From positions 1 to 36,711 of the forward strand of contig NZ_AMGM01000044.1 in the NCBI RefSeq assembly GCF_000298295.1: DNA of 36,711 nucleotides, given 5' to 3'. Shown here piece by piece: positions 6,590 to 13,352 of the stretch. The stretch comes from Cecembia lonarensis LW9 (lineage in GTDB: Bacteria > Bacteroidota > Bacteroidia > Cytophagales > Cyclobacteriaceae). Within the stretch, counting starts at the first letter, position 1. Each line of letters begins with the position of its first letter. Both the position numbers and the translations under genes were made by a program. The notes under the pieces were generated by a model that was given only the letters and a program-made list of their open reading frames with translations, was not told the DNA's origin and did no database searches.

Positions 6590-6985
6590 TCCCGTTGTCC
6601 CGTGGCTGTGCCGCGGGACCACGGTTGGTGAGCCTGCCAAACAATGATTGGTTGGCCTGTCGAACCACTGTTCCTTGAGCTTTCAGCTCTTTTTTAACCG
6701 CAATGCACCCAAAGTTTTTCCCAATGTGCGCCAACCTTCATGATGAAAAGTTCAACCTTACCAAGCTACTCATTCTTCACTTTTCATTCATCATTCTACA
6801 TTATCACACCTCATCCATCGGTGGTTAAATTCCAAAAGCGAAGCTTTTCAACCCCTTATCTAGTTTAATTCAACTCCTACCGGAGTTGGGCGGACCGTGG
6901 ACTTAAACTAGCTTCAGCCACCGGGTTGTACCCGGGGTAAATAACCTTCGGTATTGGACGCCTTCTGCGTCCTAATCCTCCGTTG
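6590..6985. repeat. Composite palindromic repeat, full copy C with insertion
   Basis: Same layout as copies A and B, with the GC hairpin at 6597-6619. Within the second half, about 39 nt are inserted (about 6832-6870), including an AAAAGC-GAA-GCTTTT hairpin, between TAAATTC and AACTCC, which are contiguous in the other copies. The inserted piece ends in a near-copy of its target edge (TTAATTC). Confidence 0.75.
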
Positions 6986-7587
6986 TCCCGCGGTCCAAAG
7001 GATATGTAGCGGTGAAATCAAATTATCCATGGCTTTCAGCCCCGGGCCGAATAGGAAACCGTGAATTCCTTGAGGATTACCCTATCCTATGTTATCTAGG
7101 GCCCTCGGCCCTATTCTTGAAAGCAATAGTATCCAAGAACATTCGCGGAAATTCGTAAGCTCCGCGCCTAATTCTTTTATCCCATGATGACTTTGATAAC
7201 AGCAAAACATCAAGATCCCTAACCAACCTTAAATCAAACCAATTCGTGCAATTAGTGTAATTCGTGGTTCAAAGATTCCATTTCTTCTTCAGAACAAGAC
7301 CCCCAAACCTTCCAAGCTCCAACCCTTTTTCCTTTTTACTTTTGCCTTTTTACTTTTGCCTTGGCTCTTAAAACCCTTCCTCACTCAGCACTCTACATCC
7401 CTCATTCTACATTTCCAGCCCTACATAACCCGACCGTCCTCCGACCGTACTCCGTCCGTACTCCGACCATTCGCCGACTTTTCGCTAAATTCCAAGAATT
7501 CATTGTACTTTACCAAGTGTCTCATTTTGGCGGTTCTCACCACTCTAAAAGCCATCAGATATAAACCAAAATCCAAACCCTTTCTTA

Positions 7588-8007
7588 TCAAAAAAATGCT
7601 TGAAACAGATCAATGGCCTGCTCCAAATCCTTTTTCCTCAAAGGCTTTTCAATAAACAGTTTCACTTCCTCAAAAGAATCCACCAATTCCCAATCCTGAG
7701 GCCTTACCGAACTGCTCAGTACCACCACCATAAAAGTACTTTTTATCTCAGGAGGTAAATCCTTAAAAACCCTCAAAAATTCCCAACCGGTACATTGGGG
7801 CATGTACAGATCCAGAAAAATCAATGACTTTTGAAATAAGCCAGATTGCTTATGCTGAATGTAATCTAAGGCAGCCTTACCATTTTCAAAACATTGTAAG
7901 GATGAAGGCAAACCTGCTCTTTGGATAATGGTCTTATGAACCAAGTTCAATATGCCATCATCATCTACCAATAAAATCTCCTCTGGGAAGAACCTTATGT
8001 CCAACAT
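7588..8007 (-). CDS. Receiver-only response regulator (copy 2)
   Basis: 139 aa and identical to the protein at 5958-6377 except D9E, L103P and R106W. All phosphorylation residues (D15-D17, D66, S98, K121) are intact, so both copies should be functional. The two changes at 103 and 106 sit in the loop after beta-4, part of the surface often used for partner contact in receivers, so partner choice could differ (inference). The same leader hairpin precedes it (8124-8151). Confidence 0.9.
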   Translation of the reverse strand: MLDIRFFPEEILLVDDDGILNLVHKTIIQRAGLPSSLQCFENGKAALDYIQHKQSGLFQKSLIFLDLYMPQCTGWEFLRVFKDLPPEIKSTFMVVVLSSSVRPQDWELVDSFEEVKLFIEKPLRKKDLEQAIDLFQAFF

Positions 8008-8123
8008 TTTTTTCTGAGATAATTTATCAAATGCATTATTCGGTCTATATAAATTACTTATTCTTTAACCATTCAGGTTTAAAGAGTATTGATACTTTAA
8101 GCTAATAAAATTGATTTTCAATC

Positions 8124-8151
8124 AAGGAGTTAGTGGGCCGTCTAACTCCTT
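8124..8151. other. Hairpin upstream of response regulator copy 2
   Basis: Same 9-bp stem and 10-nt loop as at 6494-6521, at the duplicated position. Confidence 0.5.
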
Positions 8152-8199
8152 CTTGAATATATAAAAAAATCATTAGGTAAAGCGCATATGCCTTCATTT

Positions 8200-8300
8200 T
8201 TAACCCGCTGTCCCGCGGTTCCCGTTGTCCCGTGGCTGTGCCGCGGGACCATTGGTATCTGAGCTTTCAGCTCATTTTTTTTAACCGCAATGGACACAAA
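8200..8300. repeat. Composite palindromic repeat, left-half copy
   Basis: GC hairpin at 8227-8249, the GAGCTTTCAGCTC hairpin and a longer T-run, then divergence. It ends the similarity with duplicated segment 1. Confidence 0.65.
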
Positions 8301-8509
8301 GGTTTCGCATAGGGTCCATAAGCCAGTTTAATTATATGTTGCAGTTACATTATACACGGCAAAAAAAGCGCAGCTTTTCATCCTCATTTATCAGTGTTGA
8401 TCTGTGGTTAAAAAAATCCTTCCCCTTTAGTACCGATCTCGTCTACTCAAAGCTCCTCTCTTCATTCCTAATTTTTCATTTTTCATTCTACATTTCCTGC
8501 CCCACAACC

Positions 8510-8570
8510 TGGCCCGTCGCTAAATCCCGAAAGCAATCGGGACCAAAGGGATCATTTCTTAACGCAACGT
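8510..8570. repeat. Palindrome-cored repeat unit (CCCGA-TCGGG type)
   Basis: Left flank CTGGCCCGTCGCTAAA and right flank TTTCTTAACGCAACGTCCTC as in the other units, with a CCCGA-AAGCAA-TCGGG hairpin as the core. Confidence 0.55.
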
Positions 8571-8633
8571 CCTCCTATGTTATCAAGTGCCTCTCGGCCC
8601 TATTCTTGAAAGCAGTAATATCTAAGAACATTC

Positions 8634-8653
8634 CTACCTAAAGGCAGGCAAGT
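8634..8653. repeat. Inserted mini-palindrome
   Basis: About 20 nt (CTACCTAAAGGCAGGCAAGT) interrupting AACATTC^GCGGAAATTCG, which is contiguous at about 7139-7155. It resembles the mini-palindromes at 4707 and 5563. Confidence 0.55.
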
Positions 8654-8809
8654 GCGGAAATTCGTAAGCTCCGCGCCTAATTCTTTTTCCCTTGATGGTT
8701 TGGGATTAAGAAAGCGCTCAAAAAAGATTTAAAAGGTCAAAATCAATAATATTCGTGCAATTCGTGTAATTCGTGGACCAAAAAAAAAGCGCAGCTTTTA
8801 TCTGTGTCC

Positions 8810-8965
8810 ATCCTCATCCATCGGTGGTTAAATTCAACTCCTACCGGAGTTGGGCGGGCCGTGTTCTTAAACCATCTTCAACCACCGGGTTGTACCCGGG
8901 GTAAATAACCTTCGGTATTGGACGCATTCTGCGTCCTGATCCCCATATAGAAATAACCTCCCAAA
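8810..8965. repeat. Composite palindromic repeat, right-half copy
   Basis: Holds only the second half: the CAACTCC/GGAGTTG, CCGGGT/ACCCGG and GGACGC-like hairpins. The left half is missing, the reverse of the situation at 4473-4620. Confidence 0.65.
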
Positions 8966-9054
8966 TTTACCAAGCTCCAAACCTGTTCCTCATTCCACAT
9001 TCTTCACCCTCCTCGGCCTCGGCTTCGCTCGGCCACCGGAAATCATTAAATAAA

Positions 9055-9097
9055 GGTAGGGTTTAAAATGTGGCTCCGCCACATTTTAAACCCTACC
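9055..9097. repeat. Perfect 20-bp hairpin
   Basis: Arms 9055-9074 and 9078-9097 are perfectly complementary with a TCC loop, the longest perfect stem in the window. There is no T-run on either side, so it is not an obvious terminator. Confidence 0.75.
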
Positions 9098-9225
9098 ATA
9101 ATCGGCAAATTTCATCTAATCTAAGGTTAATCTTTAAGCTTTAAACCCTTAAACTTTTCCCTTCCTATCTATATCTCTCAGTCTCTATGTCCCTAATTCC
9201 CAATGTCCCTGTTTCCTTTAGCCAT

Positions 9226-9291
9226 TTCCAAGCTCCAACCACGACAACTTGACAACCTGACAACCACGAAATTCATTCCTCACTCCTCACT
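9226..9291. repeat. 66-bp exact repeat
   Basis: Second copy of 5662-5727, just upstream of the GC-rich cassette. Confidence 0.75.
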
Positions 9292-9409
9292 AATCATCCA
9301 CCCTCCTTTTCCGCATAATCCGAAGCATCCGCAGCATCCGCATACTCATTTCCCTAAATCCTTCATTCATTCCATATTTGACCATGTTTCACTTAAAACC
9401 ATAGAAATC

Positions 9410-10156
9410 ATGGCAAAACAAACAGGAATAATTACACTCAATGGAAATGTAGGAAGACTAAACTTCTACAAAAACAGGGATGGCTATCAGGCCAGAGAAA
9501 GAGGCGGCATTCCCCGATCAAGGATCATGACCGATCCAAGATTTGCCCGTACAAGGGAAAACATAGCGGAGTTTAGAAACAATGCAGCTGCCGTCAAACT
9601 CCTAAAAGACACCATCAGACCGGCCACAGTCAGGATCTCAGACTCCAGGCTGCACCAAAGAATGGTCAGAAGGCTATTGGAAATCCTGCGCACTGACCCG
9701 GTCAATGTCAGGGGAGAAAGACAGGTGTTTGCAGGAGACTGGAGCCTGATCGATGGACTGGAAATGAATGCCCAGGCAAGCCTGACCTCTGTCCTCAGAA
9801 CGGAAATCTCTCTGACAGACACACCGGCAGCGTGGGGAATCAGTATTCAGCCTTTCCAACCTTCCGATTTCCTCTTGGTACCTGAAGGAGCTACCCATTT
9901 CAGGGTCTTTATCGCAGGAGCATCTGTAAACTTTGAAACAGGGGACAGGTCCTTTGTTCAGGAGAATACCGCAGAACTGCCAGTTCTCGCTCAGGCAGCG
10001 ACCATTGAACTGCAGATTGACAAAACCAATATTGCAGAACCTCATAAGGTCCTATTGGTTGGGGTGGAGTTTTTACAGATGGTCAACGGACTGCAGTACA
10101 ATATCAATAATGGTATCAATAATGCAGCCGCCATCCTCAGAAGCGAAAACAGCTAA
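9410..10156 (+). CDS. Conserved Bacteroidota protein of unknown function (cassette gene 1)
   Basis: 248 aa from the ATG at 9410. An open frame continues upstream to 9203, but that part is low-complexity repeat translation. The N-terminus (AKQTGIITLNGNVGRLNFYK, then a basic GYQARERGG and RIMTDPRFARTREN) is a signature I associate with a widespread Bacteroidota family that has no assigned function. The rest looks beta-rich, with an Asn-rich tail (NINNGINNAA). No signal peptide, no membrane segment. Three bases separate it from the DUF5675 gene, so the two are co-transcribed. Codon use is more GC-rich than in the flanking DNA. A phage- or tail-like structural role is conceivable but unsupported. 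Confidence 0.7.
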   Translation: MAKQTGIITLNGNVGRLNFYKNRDGYQARERGGIPRSRIMTDPRFARTRENIAEFRNNAAAVKLLKDTIRPATVRISDSRLHQRMVRRLLEILRTDPVNVRGERQVFAGDWSLIDGLEMNAQASLTSVLRTEISLTDTPAAWGISIQPFQPSDFLLVPEGATHFRVFIAGASVNFETGDRSFVQENTAELPVLAQAATIELQIDKTNIAEPHKVLLVGVEFLQMVNGLQYNINNGINNAAAILRSENS

Positions 10157-10159
10157 GCC

Positions 10160-10600
10160 ATGAAACTCCTACTGCTCAGGCGGTATGGAAAAAAGGAAAC
10201 CCGGGGCATCCTGTACAGGGACAACCGTCCCCTCTGCAGGACCCTGGAACCTCCTGCCGCCAAATTGGCCCAGCTTCCCTGCCTGCCGGAAGGGGAATAC
10301 CTCCTCCAACTCGCATACAGTGAAAGTAAAGGTTGGTACCTCGTGCTCCACTGTCCGGGCAGGGCCATCAAAGGAAGGATCTTCCCCCTGTTTCAAGGAC
10401 ATCACTTCAGAAATCTCTGCATTTCCCCGGTGACTGCCTATAGGGAAAATGGCAGGTTCTCCAAACTGGCCTTTCTCAAACTGATGGACAAAATAGAAGC
10501 ATGGACAGCTGAGGGAGAGGAAATAAGCATCGAGATACGGTCCCTACAAACCCAGACCATACCCAAACCATGGTCATCACAGAAGGTTTTATCGGCCTGA
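10160..10600 (+). CDS. DUF5675-family protein (cassette gene 2)
   Basis: 146 aa. The order of motifs (short N-terminal LLLLRRYGK strand, CRTLEPP, then CLPEGEYLLQL at residues about 34-54, GWYLVLHCPGRA, and CISPVT near 90-96) is that of DUF5675, a small Bacteroidota/phage-associated family of uncertain enzymatic role. The usual His after the PGR segment is replaced here (GRIFPLFQG), so it is a divergent member. Three bases after gene 1; its last 31 bases overlap gene 3. A hand count of 10201-10260 gives 41 of 60 G or C, clearly above the surroundings. Confidence 0.75.
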   Translation: MKLLLLRRYGKKETRGILYRDNRPLCRTLEPPAAKLAQLPCLPEGEYLLQLAYSESKGWYLVLHCPGRAIKGRIFPLFQGHHFRNLCISPVTAYRENGRFSKLAFLKLMDKIEAWTAEGEEISIEIRSLQTQTIPKPWSSQKVLSA

Positions 10601-10785
10601 TCCTGGGAGGGGTAAGTTCCTTACTCCTATCCCTGATCGCATATTTTCTCAAGCTCCTGGTGCAGGACATCCGGGACCTGAAAAAGGAACAGATGAACCT
10701 GCGGGAACTTTGCATCTGGCTGAAAGCCGAGCAAGGGCAACTCAAAAAAGAGGTGCAGAACCTCTTCAATCAAAGTAAAAATTAA
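10570..10785 (+). CDS. Small single-pass membrane protein with coiled coil (cassette gene 3)
   Basis: 71 aa: one hydrophobic helix at about residues 5-30 (GFIGLILGGVSSLLLSLIAYF) and then a charged helix (KKEQMNLRELCIWLKAEQGQL) likely to form a coiled coil. This shape is seen in small phage-type holins/spanins and in other small membrane proteins, so the role is open. It overlaps the end of the DUF5675 gene by 31 bp in another frame, a typical compact-operon arrangement. Confidence 0.65.
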   Translation: MVITEGFIGLILGGVSSLLLSLIAYFLKLLVQDIRDLKKEQMNLRELCIWLKAEQGQLKKEVQNLFNQSKN

Positions 10786-10798
10786 ATTCAGATCGCAA

Positions 10799-11029
10799 AT
10801 GGAAACAATCGATGAATTGAAAAACCGCTGGAATGCCCCTACGCCACCATTCTTCAAAAAACTGAGGAACATTGGCCTGATGGTAGCCGGGGTTGGGGCT
10901 GCACTGATGACCGCCCCGGTAGCACTTCCTGCCATCTTGGTACAGGTGGCCGGTTACCTGGTCACTGCAGGTGCCGTCATCACCAGCATCAGTCAGATTA
11001 CCCTTCCGCACGAACCCGAGGAAGAGTAA
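10799..11029 (+). CDS. Small two-helix membrane protein (cassette gene 4)
   Basis: 76 aa with a basic N-terminal segment containing APTPPFFKKLRN, then one or two hydrophobic helices (about 26-46 and 48-64, rich in Gly, Ala and Val) and an acidic tail (HEPEEE). Holin-like in size and layout but not identified by sequence. Thirteen bases after gene 3, and followed at once by a strong terminator, so it is the last gene of the cassette. Confidence 0.65.
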   Translation: METIDELKNRWNAPTPPFFKKLRNIGLMVAGVGAALMTAPVALPAILVQVAGYLVTAGAVITSISQITLPHEPEEE

Positions 11030-11042
11030 TCAGGACAAAAAA

Positions 11043-11082
11043 AATGTCCCGCGAACCTTCGCGGGACATTACTATTTTTTTC
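11043..11082 (+). terminator. Rho-independent terminator of the cassette
   Basis: Perfect 13-bp stem (11043-11055 / 11058-11070) with a CC loop, followed by ACTATTTTTTTC. It is 13 bp after the stop codon of the last cassette gene. Confidence 0.9.
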
Positions 11083-11735
11083 TATCACCAAAGCCCTACC
11101 CTGTTACCTTCAACTTTCTCCAGCCAACGCCTGGCACAGTTCAAACCGTAAGTTTCTTATATCCAGATTGTTTAGATACTATTTACATTTATCAATCCAA
11201 AATCTCTTCCTCAATAGAACCAAATTCCCAAATCCACCAAGCTCTAACCCTTTTTCCTTTTGCCTTTTACCTTGGCTCTTAAACCCATTCTTAATTCATC
11301 ACTCTTCATTCTACATTATCCCCCCCTTTTTCCTTTTACCTTGGCTCTTATTAATCCTGCCCTACATCCTGGCCCTGAGCTACCCCGTCCCGATAATTAT
11401 CGGGATTCGGGGATCCAAAGGGGTATTTTCTTGACGCTCAGTCCTCTTGGTTCTTTCTTCCCGATCTCCCATCCTTACTAAAGCTTCAACCCGACAACCA
11501 CGACAACCAGACAACAAAGACAACTTTTTCCCCATCATTCTTTAATTCATCACTCTACATCCTCCACTCATCACTCCTCACCCTCTCCCCTCCGTGAATC
11601 TCTCCCGTTACCCACGGGACAAGCTGTGCATCCTCCGTGGCCCTCTGTGTAATTAAAAAAATCCTTCTCCTTCAGAACCGAACTCCTCAAATCTTCAAAG
11701 CTCAAACCAGACAACCATGACAACCCGACAACTCC
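11083..11735. other. Repeat-rich gap, no genes
   Basis: About 650 bp of CT-rich filler with repeated CATTCTACATT and ACCTTGGCTCTTA motifs, the palindrome-cored unit at 11365-11450, and ACAACC/GACAAC short tandem motifs (about 11490-11520 and 11700-11735). Small frames here only translate the filler. Confidence 0.65.
11365..11450. repeat. Palindrome-cored repeat unit, second copy
   Basis: Near-identical to 1858-1943; the perfect 18-nt palindrome lies at 11388-11405. Confidence 0.75.
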
Positions 11736-11924
11736 TCATTTTCTTCCGAAATCCGACTTTCGACTTCCCCCTTCCAACACCCTCTCCACTTCCCTCCTCA
11801 TCACCTCAAAATTCCCCTCCACCGTAAACCTCTCCTTCACCAGCTCCAATCCCTTCTCCCCCATCCTCTTCCTCAGCGCTGCATCCAGGATCAAGGTTTT
11901 CAAGGACTTGATTGTATTCCCATA
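11736..11924 (-). pseudogene. C-terminal remnant of a family-4 glycosyltransferase
   Basis: On the minus strand, one frame reads LDAALRKRMGEKGLELV then KERFTVEGNFEVMRREVERVL and ends at a TGA at 11736-11738. This is the typical end of a GT4 enzyme (the segment after the EX7E motif). A stop (11925-11927) closes the frame on the N-terminal side, and no upstream GT4 sequence follows. Codons are strongly G-rich (GAG, AAG, GTG), unlike the adjacent locus. It lies just past the 3' end of the polysaccharide locus, as if an earlier locus had been cut off here. Confidence 0.7.
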
Positions 11925-11960
11925 TTAAATATAATGATCCATTCCATACTCCCAAAAACA

Positions 11961-11985
11961 AAAAAATCCGCCAAGCGGACTTTTT
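11961..11985. terminator. Bidirectional-type terminator at the 3' end of the polysaccharide locus
   Basis: Short TCCGC-CAA-GCGGA stem (11967-11979) flanked by an A-run on the left and CTTTTT on the right. It is about 140 bp past the stop codon of the last locus gene on the minus strand. The stem is only 5 bp, so strength is uncertain. Confidence 0.55.
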
Positions 11986-12126
11986 GAAATTGGTTAATAC
12001 AATGACTTAATATTATAATAATTGTTCGGTAGAATGAATTAAAAAACCAATTTCCCAAACCTAAAAAGCTCCTACTTCCCGAAATCAGCCTTTCGAAATC
12101 CTAAATTCCTCACTCATCATTCTACA

Positions 12127-13347
12127 TTATCCCCCCACCTTCCTCGCCAGCACCGCCTTCCTCTTCTGTGCCTCCGTAATCTTCCTGATGATATACTCCC
12201 TCCGCTCCAACAAATGCACCTGATAGATATAGATCAGGAAAATCAGGAAATAGACAAAAGTCATATTTTTCATCCTAACCATAATCCCGAAATTACTAAG
12301 GGAGCCTGCAAAAGCGATAGAAGCCAATAAAAAGGTAATCAAAAGAATCTTAAGATGAACAGGTGATTTCTGATAAGCTTTGATTGGATTCACTTTTTTC
12401 AATACAGTTCCTGCCAAAATCAGATAAATCAAATTCTCAAAGGAATTCAAAAAGCTTGTAAAATTATGCGCATCAAAAAAAAGTGGCCTAAATAAAAATG
12501 TAAAAACCTTTAGTGGATAAGGATAAGAAGACATATCTACGAATGACCTGCCATAACTGAGATTTGTACTCGACTTATTAAATACTGCCTCAATATTTTC
12601 GGTATTGATCTCATCAATTTTCAAAAACTCCAACACTTGACCATAAATCAAAAAGAAACCAACCAAAGAAAGGCTAAAAAATATCAATTTATAACTGGAA
12701 TGAAGCTTACTATCCAATACAAGCATAAATGCCGTGGATAAAAAAACTATAAATGCCATATGAGGCCTAACGTGATACAATAAAATTAAGCTCAATCCAA
12801 CTAAAAAAACATGCTTTCTTAAATCCCTAAGCCCATAAAAAAACATACTGATAAACAAAAAAACCAAGGCGTCCTTACCAATTCCTGATGACCAAAAATG
12901 CAAACTGGGTAAAAGGAGAATCAATGGCCATATTTTAAAACCATACAATTTGATAGGCTCAACTTTAAACAACTCCTCCCCTACCATATAAATCAAAATA
13001 AATGCCCAAGCTGAAACACTTGCATACAAGAAAGTACCTGTCCAAAAATCCAAACCCAAGACTTTTGAAAAAGGATAATTCAGAAAGAAAACAAAATTAT
13101 TATGAGTCCCATAGGTTGAAAACCAAGTCTCAAATTCAAACTGTCTAAACCTGTCTCCAAGATTCCAATAAAAAGTAGTGTCTGTACCCTGGGCAAACCA
13201 ACCATAATAGAAACCAAAAAGCACATGGTAATGGTACAATAAAATACTGAAATTAACCCCTTGGGCATTGGTTCTACTCTTGGCAAACTCCGAAATCATT
13301 ACCAAGCTTAGTATATAAACCAATATGGAAAAGAATATATCAACCAT
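12127..13347 (-). CDS. Multi-pass membrane protein, O-antigen polymerase/EpsG-like
   Basis: 406 aa with about ten hydrophobic segments, a large soluble loop in the second half (around residues 225-275) and a basic C-terminus (REYIIRKITEAQKRKAVLARK). The fold outline and the LHFWSSGIGKDAL motif at about 150-162 fit Wzy/EpsG-type polysaccharide polymerases, which join repeat units at the outer face of the inner membrane. Sequence in this class is poorly conserved, so this is a topology-based call. It is the last gene of the locus, 5 bp after the UbiA-like gene. A polymerase next to an ABC-transporter export system is unusual; it may instead be a ligase or an unrelated membrane transferase. Confidence 0.6.
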   Translation of the reverse strand: MVDIFFSILVYILSLVMISEFAKSRTNAQGVNFSILLYHYHVLFGFYYGWFAQGTDTTFYWNLGDRFRQFEFETWFSTYGTHNNFVFFLNYPFSKVLGLDFWTGTFLYASVSAWAFILIYMVGEELFKVEPIKLYGFKIWPLILLLPSLHFWSSGIGKDALVFLFISMFFYGLRDLRKHVFLVGLSLILLYHVRPHMAFIVFLSTAFMLVLDSKLHSSYKLIFFSLSLVGFFLIYGQVLEFLKIDEINTENIEAVFNKSSTNLSYGRSFVDMSSYPYPLKVFTFLFRPLFFDAHNFTSFLNSFENLIYLILAGTVLKKVNPIKAYQKSPVHLKILLITFLLASIAFAGSLSNFGIMVRMKNMTFVYFLIFLIYIYQVHLLERREYIIRKITEAQKRKAVLARKVGG

Positions 13348-13352
13348 TCCGT

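Larger units (their letters stand above)
5761..6621. repeat. Duplicated 0.86-kb segment, copy 1
   Basis: About 98-99% identical to 7391-8251 (constant 1630-bp offset). It contains one response-regulator gene, its upstream region with a 9-bp-stem hairpin, and the GC hairpin of the composite repeat. Both ends of similarity fall inside repeat sequence: CT-rich filler on the left and the GC hairpin on the right. Confidence 0.85.
6378..7587. other. Gap between the two response regulators
   Basis: 1.2 kb: the leader of copy 1, composite copy C, a short partial GC-hairpin piece (about 6981-6996), a block ending in CCCTCGGCCCTATTCTTGAAAG that recurs near 8571, the CCGCGCCTAATTC block shared with 4906 and 8666, CT-rich filler, and the left edge of the second duplicated segment at 7391. 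No gene seen. Confidence 0.65.
7391..8251. repeat. Duplicated 0.86-kb segment, copy 2
   Basis: Second copy of 5761-6621. Identity stops abruptly just after the GC hairpin (8227-8249), where copy 1 continues into the longer form of the composite repeat and copy 2 into the shorter form. Confidence 0.85.
8008..9409. other. Repeat mosaic upstream of the GC-rich cassette
   Basis: 1.4 kb without a supported gene: leader of response regulator copy 2, left-half composite copy, two AAAAAGCGCAGCTTTT hairpins (about 8366 and 8785), a palindrome-cored unit (about 8510-8570), the CCCTATTCTTGAAAG block with a 20-nt insertion (8634-8653), right-half composite copy (8810-8965), a 20-bp-stem hairpin (9055-9097) and the 66-bp exact repeat (9226-9291). 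The promoter of the cassette at 9410 must lie in the last 120 bp, but I cannot point to it. Confidence 0.6.

Noticed and set aside
7003-7020. GTAGCGGTGAAAT string resembling a 16S rRNA motif
   Set aside because: Only a dozen bases match; the flanks show no rRNA sequence.
7356-7655. Open frames near the left edge of the second duplicated block
   Set aside because: CT-rich filler read in frame; partly antisense to the response regulator.
8336-8641. 101-codon frame on the plus strand
   Set aside because: Crosses several unrelated repeat units; composition is that of filler.
9203-9409. N-terminal extension of cassette gene 1
   Set aside because: Encoded by the 66-bp repeat and filler; the family starts at the AKQTG segment, so the ATG at 9410 is used.
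9487-10045. Antisense frames across cassette gene 1
   Set aside because: Shadows of a GC-rich coding sequence with no features of their own.
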